Source of the DNA: Pseudomonas xantholysinigenes
Lineage (GTDB): Bacteria; Pseudomonadota; Gammaproteobacteria; Pseudomonadales; Pseudomonadaceae
Assembly (NCBI RefSeq): GCF_014268885.2
Contig: NZ_CP077095.1
Span: forward strand, 3,751,001-3,815,000
Reading direction: 5' to 3'
Length of the DNA stretch: 64,000 nucleotides
The notes under the pieces are model-generated. The model was not told where the DNA came from. It saw only the letters and a program-made list of their open reading frames with translations, and did not search any database. Below, one piece after another: positions 9,378 to 19,304 of this stretch; position 1 is the first letter of the stretch; every line of letters begins with the position of its first letter. Both the position numbers and the translations under genes were made by a program.

Positions 9378-10181
9378 GTGCGCCGAGTCCTGGCCATCCT
9401 GCTGTTATGGACGACCCACAGCCTGGCCGAGCAGCCTGTGCTGCGTTTTTCCATCGCTGAAAGCTGGAGCATGCCGTTGATGCGCACCGAGCAGGACCAG
9501 CCGGTGGAAGGCATTCTTTTTGAGCTGATGCACGCCATCGCCCGGGAAACCAACACCCGCCCGCAGTACCACCTGATGGCTCGCCTGCGCCTGCAACAGG
9601 CCATGCGCGACGGCGAAATCGACGTGCGCTGTTATGTGTCCACGCATTGGCTCACCGAGCCGTCCGGGAATTATCGCTGGAGCATCCCGCTCATCGAGCA
9701 GCGCGACCTGCTGATCGGTCGCAGCGGCGAATACGGCACTGCCAGCGCCGACCAACTGCCTGCACAGGCCATCGGCACCGTACTAGGCTACACCTACCCC
9801 ACGCTCGAAGCTCTGTTCGCCCAGGGCCGCTTGCTGCGCGAGGACAGCCGCAACCAATCTCTGGTGCTGCACAAGCTACAGGCCGGGCGCTACCAATATG
9901 CCGTCAGCAACCAGCTATCGCTGCAATGGTTCAATCGCAGCCTGCCTCCCGAACAGCACCTGCATGTCCTGGCGGTGCTCGAGGAACAAGCGCTGGGCTG
10001 CATGGTACGCGATGCCCCCGAACTTCCCACCCAGGCAGTGCTAGAAGCCATTGCGCGGATCAAGCAGTCCGGCGAGATGCAACGGATCATCGAGCACTAC
10101 GGCGACATACGACAACAGGCGGCTCCGCCCTCGGTGGCGGAGCGTCCCGCGCACATCACTCCTGGCCAGAAGTCTCACTGA
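9378..10181 (+). CDS. Periplasmic substrate-binding protein (SBP family 3 type)
   Basis: A 267-residue protein with a clear signal peptide (RRVLAILLLWTTHSLA, cleavage near residue 18) and an amino-acid-binding-protein-like fold: an early FEL-x-HAIA segment and a late IARIKQSGEMQRIIEHYG helix typical of family 3 binding proteins. The GTG start at 9378 has a good GGGAGG 7 bases before it. There are no ABC permease or ATPase genes nearby, so it may be an orphan sensor or binding protein. It is divergent from dnaX, and its 3' end overlaps the convergent oxygenase gene by 26 bases. Substrate unknown. Confidence 0.8.
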   Translation: MRRVLAILLLWTTHSLAEQPVLRFSIAESWSMPLMRTEQDQPVEGILFELMHAIARETNTRPQYHLMARLRLQQAMRDGEIDVRCYVSTHWLTEPSGNYRWSIPLIEQRDLLIGRSGEYGTASADQLPAQAIGTVLGYTYPTLEALFAQGRLLREDSRNQSLVLHKLQAGRYQYAVSNQLSLQWFNRSLPPEQHLHVLAVLEEQALGCMVRDAPELPTQAVLEAIARIKQSGEMQRIIEHYGDIRQQAAPPSVAERPAHITPGQKSH

Positions 10182-10854
10182 GCCCTTTGGGCTTGGCTCC
10201 GTAGTAGACGAAGTTATCGAAATCCTCATGCCGATAGGTATCGTGCCGCTCGTAGTAGTTGTAAACGACAGATAACTTCTGCTCACGCACCGTCGGTTCA
10301 CTGTCATGCAGAACCTTGCGCCCCTGCATGACCAGGAGCGCGCCTTTACGCGCATGTATTTTCCTGTGCTCGATCCATGGCTTGCACTGGCTGGGGTGGC
10401 TGCGCTCTATCTGCATGCGTAATGCCGCCTCCCGATTGGTGGTCAGAAAGAGCAGGACGGTAATGCCATTGGTGTCGTAGTGCAGGCCCAAGGTCCCGCC
10501 GCCAGGTGGATAGGCCTTGATGTTCACATCAGAAAGCGGATAGGGCGAGACTATCGCGTCGGTGTGGGTGACAAGACTGATGAGTGGAGTCAATGCGTGA
10601 TAGACCGCATAGAGTTCCGGCAGGCAGCGCCTGACATCGTCCCCTTTGAAAATATGATGGTGATAGTCGCCACCCAGATCCGACACAGCATCCGTGCCAA
10701 GGCCCGAATGCTGTACCAGATCCACGCCCTGTTCATCGATGACAATTTGAGCTCTATTGGCCAATTCATCACAGAGTGCTTCGGGAAGCACGCCCTCGAT
10801 CATCGTGGCCATGTCATAGAAGTACTCGTGCCTATGCCTGTTCATGTCAAACAT
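10156..10854 (-). CDS. 2OG-Fe(II) dioxygenase superfamily protein
   Basis: A 232-residue protein with the iron-binding facial triad of 2-oxoglutarate oxygenases: H125-x-D127 in GLHYDTNG and H183 in VLHDSEP, with R190 placed to bind 2-oxoglutarate. The predicted role is hydroxylation of a small molecule or a peptide; the substrate is unknown. The ATG at 10854 is chosen because AAGGGAG precedes it at ideal spacing; an in-frame ATG at 10878, just after the upstream stop, also has an AGGTGA-like site. It directly follows an EamA exporter gene on the same strand, so the two probably share a transcript and perhaps a product. Confidence 0.8.
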   Translation of the reverse strand: MFDMNRHRHEYFYDMATMIEGVLPEALCDELANRAQIVIDEQGVDLVQHSGLGTDAVSDLGGDYHHHIFKGDDVRRCLPELYAVYHALTPLISLVTHTDAIVSPYPLSDVNIKAYPPGGGTLGLHYDTNGITVLLFLTTNREAALRMQIERSHPSQCKPWIEHRKIHARKGALLVMQGRKVLHDSEPTVREQKLSVVYNYYERHDTYRHEDFDNFVYYGAKPKGLSETSGQE

Positions 10855-10884
10855 CGCAAACTCCCTTGCGTGGCACATGTCACC

Positions 10885-11802
10885 TCAATGACCTTGCGAC
10901 GCCCCAGTAGACGAAATCCGCCTGGAGGCCACGATTGTCGACAACACCGTAGCATTCAGGAAGATCGCGATACCGACCAGGACAAGGCCAATGGCAACGC
11001 ACTGGGCAACGCTCAGTACCTCTTCATGGAGCAGGTATGACGCCAGCAAGCCAGAAACGGGAACCAGTAGTGAAAGTGGCGCGACATGGGTTGCCGGGTA
11101 CTTTTTCATAAGGTTGTTCCAGACCAGATACCCCAACAACGTGGTGACATAGCTTTGGAAGGCGATCGAGAACAGCGCCTCCCAGGCCAAACCTCGCCCC
11201 AGGCTGGCGAAGGGCGCCACTCCTTGAGTCACCAGGGTCAGCAACAGAATCACCGGCACCGAGAACAGGCTCGACCAGATGATGAATGCCATCATCTGCG
11301 CCGGTCGCTTGACCTTGACCAGCAGGTTGCATAACGACCAGGCAAGCGCCGCAAGCAGTACGAGGAGGATGCCGTACGAGGTAGAGGGCTCACTGCCAAG
11401 CAGCATCAGCAACAAACCTGCAACGGCGAACACCATGCCCCCGAGGTGCACGACATTGATTCGCTCACCCAGGAACAGCGCGCTGCAGCCAATGGTGAAA
11501 AAGGCGCTGAACTGCAGGAATACCGAAGACATGCCCGGTGACAGGCCGTTGTACATGGCGAAATTGACCGTCCACCACAGGCCTGCTCCGAACATCGCGC
11601 CATACCCTGCCAGCACGACAAGGGAAACGCCGACCGGACGCTTGATGAAGAACACCAGCGGCACGGCGCAGAAGGTGAAGCGCAGCAATGTCAAAAGATA
11701 AGGGTCAAGCGTCTTGAGCCCCAGTTCGATCACGGAAAAGTTGCAACCCCAAAGCACGGTCACCAGTACACCGGCAAACAGGTCTCGCCGACTCATGCTC
11801 AT
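10885..11802 (-). CDS. EamA/DMT family transporter
   Basis: A 305-residue inner-membrane protein with about ten hydrophobic helices in two related halves, as in drug/metabolite EamA exporters (opening FAGVLVTVLWGCNFSVIELG). The ATG at 11802 is preceded by GGAGAGG at good spacing; the frame is open for another 120 codons upstream, but that part is cysteine- and arginine-rich and non-membrane, so it is rejected. The gene precedes the 2OG-Fe(II) oxygenase by 30 bases, suggesting production and export of a hydroxylated metabolite. Such transporters export amino acids or small metabolites; the substrate here is not known. Confidence 0.87.
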   Translation of the reverse strand: MSMSRRDLFAGVLVTVLWGCNFSVIELGLKTLDPYLLTLLRFTFCAVPLVFFIKRPVGVSLVVLAGYGAMFGAGLWWTVNFAMYNGLSPGMSSVFLQFSAFFTIGCSALFLGERINVVHLGGMVFAVAGLLLMLLGSEPSTSYGILLVLLAALAWSLCNLLVKVKRPAQMMAFIIWSSLFSVPVILLLTLVTQGVAPFASLGRGLAWEALFSIAFQSYVTTLLGYLVWNNLMKKYPATHVAPLSLLVPVSGLLASYLLHEEVLSVAQCVAIGLVLVGIAIFLNATVLSTIVASRRISSTGASQGH

Positions 11803-11935
11803 CTGCGCCTCTCCAAGCCGATTGCGAGACGACACTGTAATCGCGCGACCAGCCAAGAGATGCCAGACAGCTCCGAGCAAAGCGTGAGACAGGTCCGCAA
11901 TTGGCACGCAGATCCAAACATGGTTGTTTATCCTG

Positions 11936-12436
11936 TCAGGCAAACCCACGCACTTCGGCCAACGCAAGCGCGCTGAGGAACAGGCCGAAGCCGAACACCC
12001 CATGCGTGGCAAGGCTACGCAGGCAGGCCCTGAGCGGCGCCGGAGTACGGCTGGCAAAATAGCCTGCGCCAAACGCCGGCTGCACCACGCACAATGGAAC
12101 CAGCACCGAAACCACTCCAAACAGCAAGGCAGGCCACAGGGTCGGCGCGCGCAACCAGCCTTCCCCGGCAAAGATCACCAGCACCATCGCGAACATCAAA
12201 CCCGTGCCGTAATGAATCGCCCAGCCCCAGTACAGCTCGCCGCCTACTGGCGCTGCCTGGCCAATCGCCGCGTGACGCCAGCGCCCCTTGAACAGGTGCC
12301 CAGCCCAGCGGCCGACCATGGCGTAGCTCAGGGTGGCGACGCCCAACCGCTTGAGCAGGTAAGTCCACAAGTCCATGACCAGGGTCGCGCCGATGGCGAC
12401 CAGCACGATAGAAAAGACCAGCACGAGCGCATTCAT
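11936..12436 (-). CDS. DUF2938 family membrane protein
   Basis: A 166-residue inner-membrane protein with four to five hydrophobic helices, resembling the DUF2938 family of unknown function (MDLWTYLLKRLGV and GRWAGHLFKGRW motifs near the N-terminus, YWGWAIHYGTG in the middle). It is divergent from a MerR-type regulator across 86 bases that contain a perfect inverted repeat, so it is probably the regulator's target. No enzymatic residues can be proposed. Confidence 0.8.
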   Translation of the reverse strand: MNALVLVFSIVLVAIGATLVMDLWTYLLKRLGVATLSYAMVGRWAGHLFKGRWRHAAIGQAAPVGGELYWGWAIHYGTGLMFAMVLVIFAGEGWLRAPTLWPALLFGVVSVLVPLCVVQPAFGAGYFASRTPAPLRACLRSLATHGVFGFGLFLSALALAEVRGFA

Positions 12437-12489
12437 GTTGAAACCCCTTGGAACGTTGACGAAAAGCTACTTGCCGAGCAGCATGCAAG

Positions 12490-12505
12490 TTGAAGTCAAC
12501 TTCAA
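12490..12505. promoter_or_regulatory. Inverted repeat, putative MerR-type operator
   Basis: TTGAAGTCAACTTCAA is a perfect 7-2-7 palindrome between the divergent DUF2938 and merR genes, 17 bases before the merR ATG. Its shape resembles SoxR/MerR operators, which sit inside long promoter spacers. Confidence 0.65.
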
Positions 12506-12522
12506 GTCAAGAGAGAACGAAC

Positions 12523-12927
12523 ATGGATATCGCCGACGTCGCCCGGCGCACGGGCGTACCCGCCTCGACACTGCGTTACTACGCGAACAAGGGCCTGCTC
12601 ACCTCGCTCGCAGGCCCCGGCCAGCGCCGACAGTTCCCCGCCGACACACCGGAGCGCCTGGCGCTGATCGCCCTCGGCCAGGCCGCCGGCTTTTCCCTGG
12701 ACGAAGTGGCGGCAATGCTGGTGGAGCACCGGGTCGACCGACAGATGCTGCTGGCCAAGGCCGATGAGATCGAGCGCCGGATCAAACGCTTGCAGGCCAT
12801 GAGCAAAGGCCTGCGCCATGCGGCGGTGTGCCCCCAGGAGAACCATTTGCACTGCCCCAACTTCCAGCGCTTGCTGCAGGTGTCGTCCAGGCAGAGCAAG
12901 CGCGGCAAAGCGCCAGACAAGGCCTGA
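12523..12927 (+). CDS. MerR family transcriptional regulator
   Basis: A 134-residue cytoplasmic regulator. Residues 1-70 form the winged helix of the MerR family (MDIADVARRTGVPASTLRYY, then GLL and a QRRQF wing), followed by a dimerisation coiled coil (about 72-100). Two cysteines, C103 and C111, sit after the coil in the sensor position, but the four-cysteine SoxR signature is absent, so a metal, thiol or small-molecule signal is possible. The start at 12523 follows GAGAG. It probably controls itself and the divergent DUF2938 gene through the palindrome between them. Confidence 0.87.
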   Translation: MDIADVARRTGVPASTLRYYANKGLLTSLAGPGQRRQFPADTPERLALIALGQAAGFSLDEVAAMLVEHRVDRQMLLAKADEIERRIKRLQAMSKGLRHAAVCPQENHLHCPNFQRLLQVSSRQSKRGKAPDKA

Positions 12928-12958
12928 TCGCAGCACCTCCCGGCGATATCAACGAACC

Positions 12959-14908
12959 TCAGTAACCATGCAGCTCGCGGAATGGCTGCCCTTTGTGATA
13001 GTCGATCCACTCCTGTACGTCATAGGGCAAGTACAACTGCTGGCGCGCCCGCGACAAGGCGATATACACCGCGCAGACCCGCGCATCGAAGGCATAGGCA
13101 TCCTTGAAGCGCTGGGTGGTCATCAGCTCCGGCGTCAGCAGCACCTGGTCGAACTCCAGCCCCCCGGCATCCTCGGCCTGCATCAGGGTCAGGCTGCCCC
13201 GGCGATCCGCGACCCGCGCATCGAGCAAGGTCAGGTCAGACAGCTTGAAGCCAGCCCCAAGGCGCGCCTCGACCCATAGGAACGATGCATCGAAACACTC
13301 CGACTCGCGCACCTGTTGCCAATCGAGCAGGTGAGCAAAATAGCCATGCAAGCCTTCGGCATCCGGCCCCGAGGCGTAGAACGCCGAGCGGAACAAGCCG
13401 ATCGCCGTGGCCATGAAACGCCGCGTATCGGGCCAATCGGGGAAGCTCAGCAGGCAGTTGCACGCGAGCATCTCCATGGCCCAGCGCATCGTGTCCCAAC
13501 GCGAGGCGGTGAGCACCACGCAACCCTCAGGCGGCACGAAGCCCTCGGGAAAATGCTCGATGCCCACATCGACCGTGCTCGCGGCCTCGAAAGCGACCTT
13601 GGATTTCTGCGAATGCACGCCGATCAACGGGTTGATCAGACGCTCGACCTTTGGCCCCGAACGCACCGCGAAGGCCATGTCCTTCTGGCGCACCTGGCGC
13701 TCGCGCCGGACCACCTCGCCACTGGCCTTCTGGTACTCGTCACCCAGGGTGATCAGCACCTGGCGGCCACGCTCGATGACCTGCAACAGCGATGCCGGCA
13801 CGTCCTGGCTCTCGTCGATGATCACATGGCTGAAGCGCCCGGGCACGCTACAGCCGGCCAGGCTCGCGCGCTTGATCAGCAGCAATGCCTCGAAGCCGGT
13901 GTGCACACCCCAGGCGGGGTTGGCCTCCAGGTAACGCCAGAGCCGGCTGGCGTACTCCAGCAGCACCTGCGCATCAACGCCGGATAGCGCCTGGCGGAAG
14001 AACGGCAGATGGCGGCTCGAAAGGCTGTAGTCCCGCGACGCACAGTAGCCATGCAGCACCTCCAGGCAGATATCCAAAGCATGCTCGGCGTCGTACTGGC
14101 GCAGCCCGACGATGCCCAGCTCTTCGGCCAGGCGGCGCTTGCCTGGGCCCCGTGGCGATGCCTTGGCCACCGGCGGCCGGGCGTCCTTGAGCAACGCGCG
14201 GGCGAATTGGCCGAACGTCATGCCGACCTTGGCCTGGGCATCCAGGCCCATGCGCTGTCGCAAGGCGCCGAGCTTGGCTGGCGTGCGCGCCAGGGCCAGC
14301 ACCCTGCCCCGCGGCAGGCAGTCCATCAGTGCTCCCAGCAGGTAGCTCTTGCCGATCCCGGCATAACCTTGCACATGCAGGTCTTCATCGAGGTTGGCGC
14401 GCACGACCTTGAGCAGCTTGTCCTGCTCGACCGTCAACCAGCGCTCCTTGTCGAAGCCGGTGGTCACCTGCTGGCTGAATGGGTCGCCATCCTGCTGCAG
14501 GCGGATGCGGAAATCGAAATCCCATTTGCCATCGGCCAGCAGGTATTCCCGCGCCTGGACCTGCTCGGCATCGAGCAGGCGCAGCCTGGAGCCCTTGATC
14601 ACTTCGAGGCCGAAGTACAGCTTGCGTGCATCGAACAGACGACGCGCCTCCGACAGCAGGCCCACATTGGCCGAGTGCGGCCCATCGACCGCCCAGGCCA
14701 GCAGCCGGCCCAGCACTTTCTCCGCCGCCGAGGCGTCGACCCTGGCGCTTCCCTGGGCCAGGTTCTGGATCACCAGCAGCGCGGCCAGTTCAGGGTCGCT
14801 CAAGGCATCGAGCGCAGGCGCGCCCTCGGCCTGCAACAACCCCTGGCAGACCTCGGCGGTTACCGGCAAGTAGACCGGGCGGGAAAAGTCGAAGTGTTCA
14901 GGCTGCAT
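12959..14908 (-). CDS. UvrD/Rep-like superfamily 1 helicase, divergent
   Basis: A 649-residue ATP-binding protein with the Walker A motif GYAGIGKSY (about 181-189), a Walker B motif HVIIDESQDVP (about 361-371) of the UvrD type, and a late ALSRARQQLYLP segment like motif VI. The first 150 residues do not resemble known helicase domains and may be a nuclease-like or protein-binding module. The start is uncertain: the ATG at 14908 is used, but an in-frame TTG at 14929 lies right after the upstream stop. It follows a small coiled-coil protein with which it is probably co-transcribed. A DNA repair or defence role is possible; neither is shown. Confidence 0.75.
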   Translation of the reverse strand: MQPEHFDFSRPVYLPVTAEVCQGLLQAEGAPALDALSDPELAALLVIQNLAQGSARVDASAAEKVLGRLLAWAVDGPHSANVGLLSEARRLFDARKLYFGLEVIKGSRLRLLDAEQVQAREYLLADGKWDFDFRIRLQQDGDPFSQQVTTGFDKERWLTVEQDKLLKVVRANLDEDLHVQGYAGIGKSYLLGALMDCLPRGRVLALARTPAKLGALRQRMGLDAQAKVGMTFGQFARALLKDARPPVAKASPRGPGKRRLAEELGIVGLRQYDAEHALDICLEVLHGYCASRDYSLSSRHLPFFRQALSGVDAQVLLEYASRLWRYLEANPAWGVHTGFEALLLIKRASLAGCSVPGRFSHVIIDESQDVPASLLQVIERGRQVLITLGDEYQKASGEVVRRERQVRQKDMAFAVRSGPKVERLINPLIGVHSQKSKVAFEAASTVDVGIEHFPEGFVPPEGCVVLTASRWDTMRWAMEMLACNCLLSFPDWPDTRRFMATAIGLFRSAFYASGPDAEGLHGYFAHLLDWQQVRESECFDASFLWVEARLGAGFKLSDLTLLDARVADRRGSLTLMQAEDAGGLEFDQVLLTPELMTTQRFKDAYAFDARVCAVYIALSRARQQLYLPYDVQEWIDYHKGQPFRELHGY

Positions 14909-14933
14909 GGGGGCGCGGGTTCCGGGCAATCAT

Positions 14934-15314
14934 TCAGGATTCGCCGGGTGTGGCGAGCAGGTCGAACCGGTAGGCGCCGAGCGTGCCCGACATGTCGGCG
15001 CTCTGGTTGCCCGTCGCTGGCTCGGCAAGGGCATCATCCAACTCGTGCAAGGCCAGCTCGAGCAGCTTGCGCAGGTCGCGGGCATTCTTCGCCGAAACCT
15101 GCAGCTGCAACTCCAATGCTGCCGTACTGGTGTTCATGCTGGGAGTCGCGGTTGCCTGCTCGAGGATTCGCTCATGCTCCTCCTCCATCTGGTCGAGCAC
15201 CTGCGACAGCTCCAGCACCCGGTCTGGATGGGAGGCCATCTGGTCCTTGATTTCCAGGCGGCGCAGTTGCCACTCACGGATTTTCTGGCGGGTGAGGTCG
15301 TCGACATGTTCCAC
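14934..15314 (-). CDS. Small coiled-coil protein of unknown function
   Basis: A 126-residue soluble protein that I do not recognise. It is rich in Glu, Gln, Leu and Arg with heptad-like helices at about residues 5-55 and 70-95, consistent with a coiled coil, and a short non-helical tail. It ends 5-25 bases before the possible starts of the helicase-like gene, so it may be that protein's partner. It begins about 150 bases downstream of the ffs RNA gene on the same strand. Confidence 0.6.
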   Translation of the reverse strand: MEHVDDLTRQKIREWQLRRLEIKDQMASHPDRVLELSQVLDQMEEEHERILEQATATPSMNTSTAALELQLQVSAKNARDLRKLLELALHELDDALAEPATGNQSADMSGTLGAYRFDLLATPGES

Positions 15315-15464
15315 GGTCGCTATCTCCTGGCCGAACGGACTGACACGATGGGATGCATGATAAAACGTCGCGCGCGATTGTGCAGGCGCAAACGGTGCGA
15401 GGAAAGGCGTCGAGCGGGGTAGGAAAAGATGGCGTACCGGAAAAGCCTACGCCCAAAATGGAGG

Positions 15465-15572
15465 CGGCCCCACCAGCCACACCCCGGCACTCGATGTTCC
15501 CGCTATGGCTGCTCCCTTCCGGGCCTGACCAGGTTAACGGGTAATCAATGCGGGGGGACCGATGGGGCCACC
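15465..15572 (-). ncRNA. ffs: 4.5S RNA of the signal recognition particle
   Basis: Read on the minus strand the segment contains the universally conserved SRP core GGTCAGGCCCGGAAGGGAGC followed by AGCC (plus-strand 15508-15531), and the ends pair as GGCCCCA with TGGGGCC to close a long hairpin of about 108 nt. This is the small bacterial SRP RNA that binds Ffh for co-translational targeting to the membrane. The exact ends are estimated from the terminal pairing. Confidence 0.93.
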
Positions 15573-15680
15573 ACGACGGCTCGCCAAGTGACGAGCCGCG
15601 CCATTGTACAGCGCCGGGGCGAAGTTACAACCTTTGATCGTGAAAAAACCATCACTTCTCAATGACTTGTGGCAAATCTA

Positions 15681-15743
15681 TCGCGGGACAAGCCCGCTCC
15701 CACGCACCACCGGCCGTGGGAGCGGGCTTGCCCCGCGACAAGG
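15681..15743. repeat. REP doublet (REPIN)
   Basis: Two inverted REP units (CGCGGGACAAGCCCGCTCCC and its complement) with a short spacer, between ffs and the ligA end. Together they can form a long hairpin that may also stabilise or end the ligA transcript. Confidence 0.8.
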
Positions 15744-15752
15744 CCTGCGGGT

Positions 15753-18206
<2,454 letters not shown>

Positions 18207-19100
18207 TCAGCGTTTCTGGGTCAGCGCGCGACGCTCGAACTCGACGATGCGCTGGCGGTAGTGCTCGATGGTCTGGGCAGTCAGCACGCTGCGCTGGTCG
18301 TCCTTGAGCTCGCCATCGAGCTCGTGGGCCAGCTTGCGGGCGGCGGCGACCATCACATCGAACGCCTGCTTGGGGTGACGCGGGCCAGGCAGGCCGAGGA
18401 AGAAGCTCACCGCGCGGGTGCTGAAGTGGTCGATGTCGTCCAGGTCGAACACACCAGGCTTGACCGCGTTGGCCATGGAGAACAGCACTTCGCCGTGACC
18501 GGCCATGCTCTCATGACGGTGGAAGATGTCCATGTCACCGAAGCGCAGGCCGCTTTCCAGGATGTTCTGCAGCAAGGCCGGGCCCTTGAAGCCGCCTTCG
18601 TCGCGAGAAATCACGCTGATCACCAGCACCTCTTCGGCCGGTGGCAGCTCTTTGGCCGGGGTACTGGCAGCCGCCGCGAAGCCACCGTCACGCTTGTTGT
18701 CGGCTGCGAAGTCATTGCTGTCTTCGGCGAACAGGTCGGGCTCGCGCGGCTCGGCCGCCAGGTTCAGGTCGCCCTGCTGCGGCTCGCTGTTGTTGCGTTT
18801 GCCGCGCTTGGACGCCTTGGCCGGCTTGGGCTCACGCTCACGTTCGCGCTCACGCACGGGCGCGCTCACCGACGGCAGGTCGCTTTCATCCAGCTCAGGC
18901 TCTTTGTGGGTTTCCAGCACGCGTGCAGGGCCGAGCACCTCGGCACCGCCCTCGTCGTCCGGAACGTTGGCGTAGCTACGGTCCAGACGGAACTTCAACT
19001 TGCCCTTGCCGCCGCGCATGCGGCGCCAGCCGTCGAAAAGAATACCGGCGATGACAATGATGCCGATGACGATCAGCCACTCGCGCAGACCGATTTCCAT
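18207..19100 (-). CDS. zipA: Cell division protein ZipA
   Basis: Inner-membrane-anchored division protein that bundles and tethers FtsZ at the septum, 297 residues. The ATG at 19100 ([20 protein letters not shown]) gives the N-terminal membrane helix at residues 6-22 with the family's short periplasmic end, and GGGAT precedes it. A long charged, low-complexity linker (about residues 50-160) leads to the C-terminal FtsZ-binding domain (about 165-297), with [13 protein letters not shown] at its start. It sits between smc and ligA, a conserved arrangement in Pseudomonas. Confidence 0.95.
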   Translation of the reverse strand: MEIGLREWLIVIGIIVIAGILFDGWRRMRGGKGKLKFRLDRSYANVPDDEGGAEVLGPARVLETHKEPELDESDLPSVSAPVREREREREPKPAKASKRGKRNNSEPQQGDLNLAAEPREPDLFAEDSNDFAADNKRDGGFAAAASTPAKELPPAEEVLVISVISRDEGGFKGPALLQNILESGLRFGDMDIFHRHESMAGHGEVLFSMANAVKPGVFDLDDIDHFSTRAVSFFLGLPGPRHPKQAFDVMVAAARKLAHELDGELKDDQRSVLTAQTIEHYRQRIVEFERRALTQKR

Positions 19101-19304
19101 GTAATCCCGTGCCTCTATAAAAAATATGCTTGAAAACAAAGGCTTCAAAGGCCTTTAACACGTGGCGCCAACTCTATGTTCTGACAGGCGTTTTACCCAC
19201 GCAAAAAACAAGTGACATAAAGCTAGCACGACCAAAGGCAACTTTACACCGTCTGTCGCATCTGCCGAGGAATTTGCCTACATGATCGAACCCTTTCTGA
19301 CACC

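Noticed and set aside
10855..10878. Longer N-terminus of the 2OG-Fe(II) oxygenase starting at 10878
   Set aside because: Possible, since AGGTGA precedes it, but the ATG at 10854 has the better AAGGGAG site; kept only as an alternative.
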